NCBI RefSeq assembly: GCF_900605005.1
Contig: NZ_LR027558.1
Location: forward strand, 1,592,505 to 1,656,132
Length of the DNA: 63,628 bases
Direction: 5' to 3'
From: Acidipropionibacterium timonense
GTDB taxonomy: Bacteria > Actinomycetota > Actinomycetes > Propionibacteriales > Propionibacteriaceae
A program made the position numbers and the translations under genes. A model generated the notes under the pieces. It had not been told where the DNA came from. It ran no database searches and saw only the letters and a program-made list of their open reading frames with translations. This document shows positions 45,130 through 55,929 of the stretch, in pieces. Each line of letters starts with the position of its first letter. Position 1 is the stretch's first letter.

Positions 45130-45143
45130 TGTACACGTGTTCA
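45130..45143. promoter_or_regulatory. Near-palindromic candidate operator of the GH101 gene
   Basis: TGTACACGTGTTCA is symmetric at 12 of 14 positions with a perfect ACACGTGT core. It lies 62 bp before the GH101 start, a natural place for a regulator. No cognate regulator is known. Confidence 0.35.
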
Positions 45144-45205
45144 TACGATGGCCTCGGACGGCGGAGCAGTGGTGCCCGCCGTCGCGAACCAGGGGAAGGA
45201 CAGCG

Positions 45206-48200
45206 ATGTCACAACGAAGAACAACGGCGATCGGGGTCGGGATCGTCACGACCGGCATGATCGCCGCGATGGCCGTCGCGGCCTCGCCGGCCACCGGCGC
45301 GCCCGCGTACACACGCATCGACCAGGCCGCCATGACAGCGGTCGCCGCCGATTCGGTCGAGACCAGCGGTGAGGGCTCCAACGGCCCGATCTCCCTCATC
45401 CTCGACGGCGACGAGTCGACCTACTGGCACACCCAGTGGTCCGGCTCGGTGGCACCGCTGCCGCACTGGTTCGTCGTCAAGCTCGGCGATGAGCCCGTCG
45501 ACCTCGGCCGGGTCGACCTCACGCCGCGACAGTCCTCCAACGGATCGGGACGCGTCCACGAGTACAAGCTGTTCGCCGTCAACGCCCCGCAGTGCACCAA
45601 GGACTCCTTCGGCACCGCCTCCCCGGTGGCCTCCGGCCAGTTCGACGGCCTCGTCGCCAACAAGGCCCAGGTGCGGTCGATCGTCCTCGACACCCCGGTC
45701 AAGGCGACCTGCGTCAAGGTGCAGTACGACTCCAGCTGGGGCGGAGCGAGCGGCTCGGCGGACACGTCCCCCACGGAACAGGTGGCCTCCCTCGCCGAGT
45801 TCAACGCCTTCACCGCCTCGACCCCCTCGGCGACGCCGACCACCCCCGCCGCCCCACTCACCCCCCAGGTGCCCGAGGGAACGCTGTCGATCGGTGACGG
45901 CACCCTGTCGGTGCGTCTGCGACCCGACTTCCCCCAGGTCATCGACTACTCCCTGGCCGGTCGGACCCTCGTCGGCCAGTACGGCAGCGCGCTGTCCTCG
46001 ATGACCATCGACGGGAAGGTCCAGAAGGTCACCGTCGGCAAGGCCTCCGTCTCCGCCGACAAGCGGTCGGTGAGCTACCCGATCGCCCTTCCCGGGCTGG
46101 ACGGCGTCCACCTCACCGCTGTGGTCTCCGTCAGGAACGGGACCCTCACGTACAAGCTCACCGACATCGTCGACCCCGGCAAGCTCGTGCACCGCATCGC
46201 CATCCCCGGCCTCGACCTCGTGAGCCTCACCGGCGCCGACGCGAAGTCCCGGATCCTCGCCGCCGACATCTCGGTGAGCCGAGGAACCTCCGGTGACAAG
46301 GTCATCGACGTCTCGACGGCGAGCCCCGGAACCGGCAGTGCCTGGATGGTCACGGCCAACAGCTCCACCCTGGCAGCCGGTTTCGAGACCAACGCCATCG
46401 GCGACAACACGGTCTCCCAGGGAGGCGGCACGACCGCCCGCTTCGTCCACACCGTCAAGGACGTCTCGGGCACGACCGTGGCCTCCGTCTCCCCCGCCCA
46501 GTGGACCTACCGTTCGGGTGCCGTGACGACCTACGACGACGGGTCCGGGATCGGCCCCGACGACGACCCCATGATCCAGGTCCGTCTCACCGCCGACGCC
46601 AATGCCGACGGCACCGTCGACTGGCAGGACGGCGCCATCGCGACCCGGCACATCCTCACGCCGATCGTCGGCGCCGCCGAGGTGCCGAACGACGTCATCG
46701 CGCACATCCCCTTCAACATCGTCTCCCAGGCGACCCACCCGTTCCTGCGAACCCTCGACGACGTCAAGCGGATCTCCCTGGCCACCGACGGGCTCGGCCA
46801 ACAGGTCCTGCTCAAGGGCTACCAGGCCGAGGGACACGACTCGGCCCAAGGTGACTACGCCGGCCACTACAACGACAAGGCCGGCGGCCTCACCGACCTG
46901 CGCACCCTGGTGAACCAGGGCAAGTCGTGGAACGCCACCTTCGGCATCCACGTCAATGCCACCGAGTCGTACTCCGAGGCCATGGCCTTCGGACCCGACC
47001 TGCTGCAGATGCCCCCGCAGAAGGCCTGGGGCTGGATGAACCAGGCGTACTACATGAACAGCCCCAAGGACCTGGCCACCGGTGCGGTCCTCCAGCGGCT
47101 GGCGCAGTTGCGCAAGGACTTCCCCGCCGACAGCAACCTCAACTGGCTGTACTGGGACGTCTACTACCCGCGCGGCTGGCAGGGCGACCGGTTCGCGGCC
47201 GAGGTGGCCAAGCAGGGGTGGCGTCAGGGCTCCGAGTGGGCCGACGCCATGCCCCGCTCGAGCACCTGGTCGCACTGGGCCAATGACGAGAACTACGGCG
47301 GCTCCAACAACAAGGGCCTCAACTCCCGGCTCATCCGTTTCGTCGAGAACTCCTACCGCGACACGTGGAACCCCGACCCCATGCTCGGCAATACCAACGT
47401 CGTCGAGTTCGAGGGCTGGACGGGACACAACGACTACAACGCCTTCATCGCCAACGTGTGGGAGCGCAACCTGCCGACGAAGTTCATGCAGCGCTCCCCC
47501 ATCGTCGGCTGGTCCGACCATGAGGTGAAGCTGGCCGACGGGACCGTCGCCACCTCGCCGTTGAGCTCCATCGACGGCCGGACCCTTCCGACCGATCGCA
47601 CCGTCACCACCGACGGAGCGGTCGTCTACCACGACGGCACGTACCTGCTGCCGTGGAAGGACGGCGGCAAGGACCGGCTGTACTACTGGAACCCCTCGGG
47701 GCAGCCGGCCACCTGGCAGCTGACGAAGGCCTGGGCCTCGCAGTCCGGCCTCACGCTGTTCAAGCTCACCGACACCGGACGCGTCAAGGTCGCCGACCTG
47801 CCCGTCTCGGGCGGCAAGGTCTCGCTGCCGGCCACCGCGGCGAACACGGCATACGTCGTGTACCCGACCTCGGCCGTCCCGGCAGCCGCGACCCCCAACT
47901 GGGGGGAGAGCAGTCACATCGCCGACCCGGGCTTCTTCTCGGGAACGACGAAGGCCTACCGCACGAGCGGAGCGGTCACGGTGACGAAGTCCGCCCGGGG
48001 CAACTTCCAGGCCGAGCTCGGGGCGGGGGCGTCCTCCCTGTCGCAGCAGCTCGCCCTGCCCGCGGGGACCTGGAGCGCCTGGGCCTGGGTTCAGGTCCAG
48101 CCTGGTGCGACCCGCCACGTCGAGGTCGCGGTGTCCGGGTCCGGGGTCTCCCCTGCCGGTCACCAGGCCGGGCGCAAGGGTGAGGCTGTGACGTCGATCG

Positions 48201-50092
48201 ACGCCTCGACGGCTCCGAACGCGACCGCCTCCGACGAGAAGGTCGGCACGTACTTCCAGCGGGTCCCGGTGCGCTTCACCTCGGACGGGTCCGCGGTGAC
48301 CCTCTCCGTCCGTGCCGCCGAGGGCTCGGCAGTCGTCTCGGTCGATGACCTGCGCGTCGTCCCCACGACGACCCCGAAGGACCCGGCGTCGACCGGATCG
48401 ACCGTCCTCTACGAGGACTTCGAGCACATCGACGACGGCTACGGGCCGTTCGTCACCGGGTCGGCCAATGCCAGTGGCGATGCCCGTACCCAGCTCGCGC
48501 AGAAGCACGCGCCCTACTCGCAGTCCGGCTGGTACGGCCTGGTCAACGACTCCGACCGTGCCGCGACCGAGGGGCAGAAGTACCTCGACAACGTCCTCGA
48601 CGGTCAGTGGTCGCTCATGGCCCATCAGGAGAACGGCGGACTCATCCTGCGCACCACCCAGGGGCTCGTCCCCCTGTCCAAGGGGCACACCTATCGGGTG
48701 AGCTTCGACTACCAGACCGCCTATGACGACGACTACTCGCTGGTCGTCGGTCACGACACCTCCACCGGAAGCGCGTGGAAGGCGACCGTCGACCGCACCG
48801 TGCCGATCGCCCAGGCTCGAGGCGCCGGATGGCACTCCGGGACGACGACCGGTTCGGGGACCAAGGTGTTCAGCACCGAGTTCGCCGCTGGGGAGCACGC
48901 CTTCCTCGGGGTCGTCAAGCAGGGCAGCAAGGTCCAGGGAGACCTCGTCATCGACCGGTTCCGGGTCGAGGACCTCGGTGCCAAGCCGGTCCTGTCGGTC
49001 ACCTCGAAGGCGGTGACGTCGTCCGATCCGACGATGCGCGAGCTCACCGTCACCGCCTCGCTGGCCCTGTCGCAGGGCTCGGCCACCGAGGTCCAGCTGG
49101 CCCTCACCGGCCCTCAGGGGTGGACGGTGAGGCCGGTGAGCACGGCGGCCACGAGCGTGTCGGCCGGACACGACGCCACGGCGACATGGACGGTCACGGT
49201 ACCGCGCAACGCTGCGGCCGGGGACCTCACGGTCAAGGCCACGTGGACCCAGGACGGCAAGGCAGGGCAGAGCACCGAGTCGATCCCGGTCGACCCGGGA
49301 CACTTCCCGCTCGTGGACCCGATCGGTGGGGCTGACCTCACGCTCGTCGAGGCGAGCTCGGAGCAGACCGGGGACGCCGAGCCGGCGCCGAACGGCCCGG
49401 CGGCGGCCGCCATCGACGGCGATCCGTCGACCTACTGGCACACCCAGTGGGACCCGACCGTCGACAGCTACCCGCACTCGATCGTCATCCGGCCGACCGC
49501 CTCGCTCACTGCGGGGACGACCTGCCAGATCAAGGGTCTGGAGTACACCGCCCGTCAGAGCGCAGCCAACGGCCGCGCCAAGGGCTACCAGGTGTACGTG
49601 TCGACCGACGGCAAGACCTGGGGTGACCCGGTGGCCTCGGGTGATTTCTCCGATGTGACGACGCCGCAGATCGTCGAGTTCGCCAAGCCGGCGACCGGCC
49701 CGTTCGTCAAGCTCGTGGAGACCTCCTCGCAGAACGGGGCACAGTTCGGCGGGGCCGGGGAGATCCGGTTGTCGGCGAGCTGCTCGGGGTCCGTGACGCC
49801 GACCCCCACGCCGACCCCGACCCCGACGCCGGGTGACACGCCCAGTGCCACGCCGACGGTGACGCCGAGCCAGCCCAGCACCACGCCGAGCCAGCCTGCC
49901 TCGCCGACCGGTCCCGGTGCCCCGGGCGAGCCCGGACGACCCAGCACACCGGCCCACCCCAGCAAGCCCAGCAAGCCCAGCAAGCCCGGCACGCTGCCGC
50001 ACACCGGAGCCTCCGGGGCGGACGCCGTGGCGCCGCTCACCGCAGCGGCCCTGATGGTCATGGCGGGAGTGTCGCATCTGCGACGGCGGTGA
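45206..50092 (+). CDS. Cell-wall-anchored endo-alpha-N-acetylgalactosaminidase (GH101)
   Basis: A 1628-residue exoenzyme that would release Gal-beta1,3-GalNAc (core 1) from mucin-type O-glycans. Order: signal peptide (1-34), F5/8-type domain (about 45-210, STYWHTQW), GH101 sandwich and barrel, more sugar-binding domains, a second F5/8-type domain (about 1375-1530, again STYWHTQW), a Pro/Thr linker with SKP repeats and LPHTG plus helix and RRR for sortase. In the barrel, D651 in LYWDVYYP and E677 in GSEWADAM align with the known nucleophile and acid of GH101 enzymes. HWANDENYGG follows. No sortase gene is in the window. It suggests growth on host mucin. Confidence 0.93.
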   Translation: MSQRRTTAIGVGIVTTGMIAAMAVAASPATGAPAYTRIDQAAMTAVAADSVETSGEGSNGPISLILDGDESTYWHTQWSGSVAPLPHWFVVKLGDEPVDLGRVDLTPRQSSNGSGRVHEYKLFAVNAPQCTKDSFGTASPVASGQFDGLVANKAQVRSIVLDTPVKATCVKVQYDSSWGGASGSADTSPTEQVASLAEFNAFTASTPSATPTTPAAPLTPQVPEGTLSIGDGTLSVRLRPDFPQVIDYSLAGRTLVGQYGSALSSMTIDGKVQKVTVGKASVSADKRSVSYPIALPGLDGVHLTAVVSVRNGTLTYKLTDIVDPGKLVHRIAIPGLDLVSLTGADAKSRILAADISVSRGTSGDKVIDVSTASPGTGSAWMVTANSSTLAAGFETNAIGDNTVSQGGGTTARFVHTVKDVSGTTVASVSPAQWTYRSGAVTTYDDGSGIGPDDDPMIQVRLTADANADGTVDWQDGAIATRHILTPIVGAAEVPNDVIAHIPFNIVSQATHPFLRTLDDVKRISLATDGLGQQVLLKGYQAEGHDSAQGDYAGHYNDKAGGLTDLRTLVNQGKSWNATFGIHVNATESYSEAMAFGPDLLQMPPQKAWGWMNQAYYMNSPKDLATGAVLQRLAQLRKDFPADSNLNWLYWDVYYPRGWQGDRFAAEVAKQGWRQGSEWADAMPRSSTWSHWANDENYGGSNNKGLNSRLIRFVENSYRDTWNPDPMLGNTNVVEFEGWTGHNDYNAFIANVWERNLPTKFMQRSPIVGWSDHEVKLADGTVATSPLSSIDGRTLPTDRTVTTDGAVVYHDGTYLLPWKDGGKDRLYYWNPSGQPATWQLTKAWASQSGLTLFKLTDTGRVKVADLPVSGGKVSLPATAANTAYVVYPTSAVPAAATPNWGESSHIADPGFFSGTTKAYRTSGAVTVTKSARGNFQAELGAGASSLSQQLALPAGTWSAWAWVQVQPGATRHVEVAVSGSGVSPAGHQAGRKGEAVTSIDASTAPNATASDEKVGTYFQRVPVRFTSDGSAVTLSVRAAEGSAVVSVDDLRVVPTTTPKDPASTGSTVLYEDFEHIDDGYGPFVTGSANASGDARTQLAQKHAPYSQSGWYGLVNDSDRAATEGQKYLDNVLDGQWSLMAHQENGGLILRTTQGLVPLSKGHTYRVSFDYQTAYDDDYSLVVGHDTSTGSAWKATVDRTVPIAQARGAGWHSGTTTGSGTKVFSTEFAAGEHAFLGVVKQGSKVQGDLVIDRFRVEDLGAKPVLSVTSKAVTSSDPTMRELTVTASLALSQGSATEVQLALTGPQGWTVRPVSTAATSVSAGHDATATWTVTVPRNAAAGDLTVKATWTQDGKAGQSTESIPVDPGHFPLVDPIGGADLTLVEASSEQTGDAEPAPNGPAAAAIDGDPSTYWHTQWDPTVDSYPHSIVIRPTASLTAGTTCQIKGLEYTARQSAANGRAKGYQVYVSTDGKTWGDPVASGDFSDVTTPQIVEFAKPATGPFVKLVETSSQNGAQFGGAGEIRLSASCSGSVTPTPTPTPTPTPGDTPSATPTVTPSQPSTTPSQPASPTGPGAPGEPGRPSTPAHPSKPSKPSKPGTLPHTGASGADAVAPLTAAALMVMAGVSHLRRR

Positions 50093-50228
50093 GAGCACCG
50101 GCGTCGCGGTGAGCGACCGATGACGGGCGGGGCCACGCGGCCCCGCCCGTCGCGTTGTGTTCTCCGGCCGACTACGTCCCCACGGATCACGTCCCGGGCG
50201 ACTGTCTGACTCGGTCGCCCCCAGCAGA

Positions 50229-50331
50229 TGTCAGGACATCACCCTGAGCGGCGAGATGTTCCCCTGGAGGGGAACGATCGCTCTGTGGGGGCGATTTCCT
50301 GACGCTCATCCCCGGGGCCACCGCCGGCCGG
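50229..50331 (+). repeat. Structured dispersed repeat, copy B
   Basis: Matches 44917-45018 over about 100 bp with roughly 85 percent identity by eye. It keeps the inner hairpin GTTCCCC-TGGA-GGGGAAC and the end TTTCCTGACGCT. It stands 3' of the GH101 gene in the same direction as copy A. Confidence 0.85.
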
Positions 50332-50387
50332 ACCCACCCTCGACGCTGGCCCCGGGCGCCGCCCCGACCGAACCCACACACAGACAC

Positions 50388-50425
50388 ACAGTGCCCGGGG
50401 CCACCATGGTGGCCCCGGGCACTGT
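50388..50425. terminator. 38-bp perfect palindrome between GH101 and tricorn genes
   Basis: An exact 38-bp palindrome (19 bp each way) centred on CCATGG. As RNA it forms a very stable hairpin in either direction, so a two-way terminator is plausible for the convergent genes. It lacks a T-run. Confidence 0.65.
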
Positions 50426-50437
50426 CGACCAGGAGGG

Positions 50438-53400
50438 TCAGTCCTTCCTCGACCCACCGAACGCCGGGCCGGGGAAGGCGGGCGGCGTCGCCGCCGGATG
50501 CTCCGCCAACGCCGCGAGACAGACGTCGATGGCGGCGTCGAGCTGGACGTCCTGCTCGGACTCCCAGTCCTCGGGCGAGACGATGACCTCGATGTCGGGA
50601 TCGACGCCGTGGTTCTCGACGCCCCATCCGTAGTTCCCGTACCAGCCGGCGTACCGCGGCTGGGTCACCGACGTCCCGTCGACGAGGTCGAAGCGTCCGT
50701 CGATGCCGACGACGCCGCCCCACGACCGCTCGCCGACGATCGTCGCGTAGCCCATCGCCTGGGTCACCGCCGAGACGATGTCGCCGTCGGACCCGGCCCA
50801 CTGGTTCGTCACCATGACGATGGGACCGCGCACGGCGTTCTGCGGGTAGGTCATGGGCTCGCCGTAGTACCGCGCGAAGTCCCATCCGACGACCTTCCGG
50901 GCCAGTCGCTCGACGACCAGCTGTGAGGTGTGTCCACCGTGGTTGAACCGCACGTCGGCGATGACTCCCTCGTGCCTGGTGGCCTCGGAGATCTGCCGGT
51001 GCAGCTCGGCCCAGCCCATCGACACCATGTCGGGGACGTGGAGGTACCCCAGCCGGCCACCGGAACGCTCCTCGACGTAGCGACGCCGTGAGGCCACCCA
51101 GTCGTGGTACCGCAGGGTCGCCTCGTCGGCCATCGGGACGACGGCCACCCGACGCTCCTGCGATCCACTGCGCACGGTGAGCTCGACCGTCTGCCCGGCC
51201 GACCCCTCGAGAGCCTGCCCCAGGCCGAGCGACCGCCCGACCCGATGCCCGTCGACGGCGACGATGACGTCCCCGTCGCGCACCGCCACACCGGCGGCCC
51301 GCAGCGGCGACCAGGCCAGCGGGTCGGAGGACTCCCCCGGCACCACCCGGACGATCGGGACCCCGTCGTCGCCGGGGGCGCCGTGGTCGACACCGAGCAG
51401 GCCGGCGCGCAGGCTGGCCTCACCGTCCAGCCCGGCCGGGCTCACGTAGGAGTGCGAGGTGTTGAGTTCGCCGACCGTCTCCCAGAGGATGTCGTGCAGG
51501 TCGTCGAGGCTGTGGATGCGGTCGACCAGCGGCCGGTACCGACGCAGCACCCCGTCCCAGTCGACCCCGTTCATGTCGTCACGCCAGTAGTGGCTGGCCA
51601 TGATGCGGCCGTTCTCGTCGAACATCTGACGCCACTCGTCGCGAGGGACGATCCGACGACGGAGCCGACCGAGGTCGACGCTGATGTGCGCCGGATCGTC
51701 CGACTCGACCTTGTGGTCGGCCGGGATGACCGTCACGTCGTCCTTGTGCCGCACGACGAGCCGCTCGCCATCCCCGGACACGGAGTACGAGTCGACGGCG
51801 TCACAGAGCCTGTCGGCGTGCCGGGAGGCCAGACCGTAGTGCACGAGGGCATCGGTGGGAGCGTCCCCGCTGACCCCGGCCCGGGCCGCCCCGAGCTCGC
51901 CACCGCGGTCGGCGACCTCGATCCAGGTGAGTCCGTCCTTGACGGCCGCCAGCCCACGGTACGGGCCCGACGGCACCGGGAAGGGCACGAGTCGCTCCTC
52001 GAAGCCATCGACGTCGAGGTGGCAGGTGACCTTCTCCTCGTCCTTGGACGTCTCGGCCTCAGCGGACTGCTTGGACTTGGCGTCCTGCACCTCACTGATC
52101 CGCCACCCCTCGGGGGTCGGGCCGAAGGGGGAAGGCTCGGTCGCGCTCAGCGGTGCCAGCCACGGGCGGATCGTGTGGCCGAAGGACAGATCGAAGGTCT
52201 GTCCGTCGTAGCTCGGGTCGAAGGTCCTGGCCGACAGGAGGACGAGGTACTTGCCGTCGCTGGTGAACACGGGGTTCGAGTCGTCGAACGTGCCCTTGGT
52301 GAGGGGGAAGGACTCCCCGCCGCCCTGCTCGTCCCAGCAGACGATGCGACCGTGGTCGCCCTCGCCGTCGCTGCCGGCGCGCCACACGAGGTAGCGGCCG
52401 TCGGGAGACCAGGCAAGGCCGGTGGCCTCTCCCTGGGTGGAGACGCCGACCTGCGTCACCGACCCGGACTCGACCGACACGACGAGGACCCGGCCGTCGT
52501 GGCTCACGACGGCCACCTTGGCACCGTCGGGGCTCGACGCGAGCCACAGCACCCGGCCGAGCTGCCCGGAGGCGATCCGGCGACGCTCGCCCGTGCCGTC
52601 GAGAGCCGCGACCTCAAGGCAGTCCTCCCCCTCGACGTCACTGGCCCAGACACCCAGGCCGGTGTCGCCGAGCACGCGCGGTTCGCGAATGCGGACCCCG
52701 TCCTCGGCCGCCAGGGCCCGTGCCGGTCCGCTGCGATGGGTGAGGTAGTACGCGGCGCCACGCCACTCGAGCAGCGACCCGTCACCGCCATGATCGGCGA
52801 CGACCGCCTCGAGCCGGTCCGTCGGCTCCACCGGGAAGGCCGCCGGCGCGCCGATGCCCAGGTCGACGTCGATCTGACGAGGGCGCTCGTCGAGCCCGGC
52901 CATGGCGTAGAGCTGGCCGCGCGCGTGGTAGACGATCGTCCTCCCGTCGGTGCGCGGGTCGCGGACGTAGCCCTGGTCCTCGCCGTGGTGGGTGTGCTGA
53001 CGAAGATCGTGCCCGTGGTCGTCGACCGACCAGATCTGCGCCTGCTCGGTCGGGTGGTCGGGCAGCGTCGCACCCATGTCGGAGGTGAAGAACAGCCGCC
53101 CGTCGTACCAGCCGATGCCGTATCGCCCGGCCGCGGCGTAGAGCCCGTCGTGGTCGTCATTGCCGTCGCGCAGGACGCGCAGCGACTTCTCCGCGTCGGC
53201 GGGACGCAGCCAGATCTGGGCGGCCGTCCCTCCTCGGTAGCGCTTCCACCGGGAGCAGTCGCCGGAGTTCGGGGTGACCGTCGCGACGTCTCCCCGGTCC
53301 GACACGGCCAGGTCCATGCCCGGACCGTGGTGCAGCCTGTCGATGACGCCGTCGAGGCTCACCGAGTACAACCACATGAGGCCGACGTCATTGGTCTGGT

Positions 53401-53716
53401 GCGGTGAGGAGAAGACGATGTGATCGTCGTCGAGCCACCCGATCGTCAGCAGCTTGCGGGCACCGAGCCAGGTGAGTCGACGCTGGTCGCCGCTGGCCAG
53501 GTCGAGGACGTACACCTCGGGGCGCTGGGCCAGGGACGAGGTCCAGGCGACCTTCGTCCCGTCCGGGGAGAATCGGGGATTGCGCACGGGAACGTGGTCG
53601 CTCGTGAGTCGGGCGGCACGCCCTCCCGTCAGCGGAACGAGCCACAGGTCGTCGTCGGCGGCGAGGACGACGCGGTCGTCGTGCACGTCGGGGTAACGCA
53701 GGTATCCAGAAGCCAT
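50438..53716 (-). CDS. Tricorn protease homologue (S41 family)
   Basis: A 1092-residue cytosolic protease. It has the tricorn layout: N-terminal beta-propellers (about 1-640, with repeated FSPDGTKVAW and WSPDGRYLVW blades), the C1 region, a PDZ domain (about 770-870) and the C2 catalytic region. Ser-His of the tetrad appear in LNTSHSYVSP (about 755), the catalytic Ser in NQWAGSDGDIVS (about 970) and the distal Glu region near EDWESEQDVQLD. Tricorn trims peptides produced by proteasomes or Clp. The clp genes are close by. It carries no signal peptide. Confidence 0.92.
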   Translation of the reverse strand: MASGYLRYPDVHDDRVVLAADDDLWLVPLTGGRAARLTSDHVPVRNPRFSPDGTKVAWTSSLAQRPEVYVLDLASGDQRRLTWLGARKLLTIGWLDDDHIVFSSPHQTNDVGLMWLYSVSLDGVIDRLHHGPGMDLAVSDRGDVATVTPNSGDCSRWKRYRGGTAAQIWLRPADAEKSLRVLRDGNDDHDGLYAAAGRYGIGWYDGRLFFTSDMGATLPDHPTEQAQIWSVDDHGHDLRQHTHHGEDQGYVRDPRTDGRTIVYHARGQLYAMAGLDERPRQIDVDLGIGAPAAFPVEPTDRLEAVVADHGGDGSLLEWRGAAYYLTHRSGPARALAAEDGVRIREPRVLGDTGLGVWASDVEGEDCLEVAALDGTGERRRIASGQLGRVLWLASSPDGAKVAVVSHDGRVLVVSVESGSVTQVGVSTQGEATGLAWSPDGRYLVWRAGSDGEGDHGRIVCWDEQGGGESFPLTKGTFDDSNPVFTSDGKYLVLLSARTFDPSYDGQTFDLSFGHTIRPWLAPLSATEPSPFGPTPEGWRISEVQDAKSKQSAEAETSKDEEKVTCHLDVDGFEERLVPFPVPSGPYRGLAAVKDGLTWIEVADRGGELGAARAGVSGDAPTDALVHYGLASRHADRLCDAVDSYSVSGDGERLVVRHKDDVTVIPADHKVESDDPAHISVDLGRLRRRIVPRDEWRQMFDENGRIMASHYWRDDMNGVDWDGVLRRYRPLVDRIHSLDDLHDILWETVGELNTSHSYVSPAGLDGEASLRAGLLGVDHGAPGDDGVPIVRVVPGESSDPLAWSPLRAAGVAVRDGDVIVAVDGHRVGRSLGLGQALEGSAGQTVELTVRSGSQERRVAVVPMADEATLRYHDWVASRRRYVEERSGGRLGYLHVPDMVSMGWAELHRQISEATRHEGVIADVRFNHGGHTSQLVVERLARKVVGWDFARYYGEPMTYPQNAVRGPIVMVTNQWAGSDGDIVSAVTQAMGYATIVGERSWGGVVGIDGRFDLVDGTSVTQPRYAGWYGNYGWGVENHGVDPDIEVIVSPEDWESEQDVQLDAAIDVCLAALAEHPAATPPAFPGPAFGGSRKD

Positions 53717-53826
53717 GGCGAGAGCCTATCCAAGCCCGAGGACAGTTCCACGGACTTCGCTGCTCCCCCATGGGAACCTGCCATCTGTCACCATGGATGG
53801 GTCCGTCCCGTCGAGAGGTCACCGTC

Positions 53827-54207
53827 ATGCCGAGCAAGTCCATCCGCGCCAGGGCCATCGGAACCGCCGTCGCGGCCGCCGTGCCCATCGCCAAGGACCT
53901 GTGGGACGTCGTCAACAAGGACGATCGAGCCGCGGACGCCCTGCGCAAGGGGTACTCCTCGGCTCGCACCTCCGCCGCGGCGCGGACCCCGTTGGGCAAG
54001 GTGGAGGCCACCGTCGCCTCGGTGCGGGCCTACGCGCGCACGACCTCCGACCCGCGCGCGGGGACGTGGATGCAGCGGGCGGACGAGATCTCCCGGCTCA
54101 TCCCGTTGGCCCGGCTCCAGCGCGGCAGGGAGCGCAAGGCGTCGACGAAGCACCTGCAGACCATGGCCTCCGAACTCCTGCGGGAGGTCATCAACCTGGG
54201 CTCCTGA
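53827..54207 (+). CDS. Small helical protein of unknown function
   Basis: A 126-residue, Ala/Arg-rich, mostly helical protein with no recognised domain. The ATG at 53827 gives IRARAIGTAVAAAVPIAKDLW as the first segment. Upstream codons from 53770 look noncoding. It is followed by the 54245 gene after 37 bp. I do not recognise a family. Confidence 0.6.
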   Translation: MPSKSIRARAIGTAVAAAVPIAKDLWDVVNKDDRAADALRKGYSSARTSAAARTPLGKVEATVASVRAYARTTSDPRAGTWMQRADEISRLIPLARLQRGRERKASTKHLQTMASELLREVINLGS

Positions 54208-54244
54208 GGCCACGACTCAGGATCCATGACCCGGAAGGAACAGC

Positions 54245-54469
54245 ATGTTCACCGACACGACCGCACTGACGATCCAGCTCTCGCGCATCGAGCGCAAGCT
54301 CGACGTCGTCATGGAGCACCTCGGCATCGTCGACGACCGGACCACCGCGATCCGCGACGAGGTGCGTCAGGTCAAGGAGACGGTGGGCGTCATCTCCGCG
54401 GTCAAGCGGTACCGCGAGCTCACCGGGGCGAGTCTCGTCGAGGCGAAGCTCTACGTCGAGACCCTCTGA
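54245..54469 (+). CDS. Mini-protein with ribosomal L7/L12-like C-terminus
   Basis: A 74-residue protein. A helical coiled-coil-like N-terminus (LSRIERKLDVVMEHLGI) is followed by GVISAVKRYRELTGASLVEAKLYVETL, which resembles the helix-turn of the L7/L12 C-terminal domain. GGAAGGA precedes the start. Such short L12-like proteins are seen in actinobacteria, but their role is unknown. It may pair with the gene just upstream. Confidence 0.7.
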   Translation: MFTDTTALTIQLSRIERKLDVVMEHLGIVDDRTTAIRDEVRQVKETVGVISAVKRYRELTGASLVEAKLYVETL

Positions 54470-54486
54470 TGCCCACCCGGTGATGG

Positions 54487-55776
<1,290 letters not shown>

Positions 55777-55929
55777 GTCGTCCCCCTCCTCTCGCGACTG
55801 ATCCGTCCCGTTCGTCCAACCGGCCACCGTCCGGTCCCGGCCGGTCCGTGGTTCCACCCACCCTAGCCCGGCGCGGTGCCCTCACCGGGAAAGGTGCGGC
55901 CCCGAGCCGGGCGTGTCGTCCTCAGGACC

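Larger units (their letters stand above)
44871..45205. other. Upstream region of the GH101 gene
   Basis: About 335 bp without a gene. It holds repeat copy A (44917-45018), a TTGACG at 45091-45096 and a near-palindromic TGTACACGTGTTCA at 45130-45143. The AGGGGAAGGA before the ATG at 45206 is the ribosome site. The promoter of the large gene is probably here. Confidence 0.55.
50093..50437. other. Region after the GH101 gene
   Basis: A 345-bp stretch without a gene. It contains repeat copy B (50229-50331) and the 38-bp palindrome at 50388-50425. Open frames here are short and unsupported. Confidence 0.6.

Noticed and set aside
45209-50098. 1629-codon antisense open frame over the GH101 gene
   Set aside because: Antisense shadow of a long GC-rich gene; no domain and no ribosome site.
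44917-50331. CRISPR repeats suggested by GTTCCCC...GGGGAAC
   Set aside because: Only two copies 5.3 kb apart, no spacers between, no cas genes.
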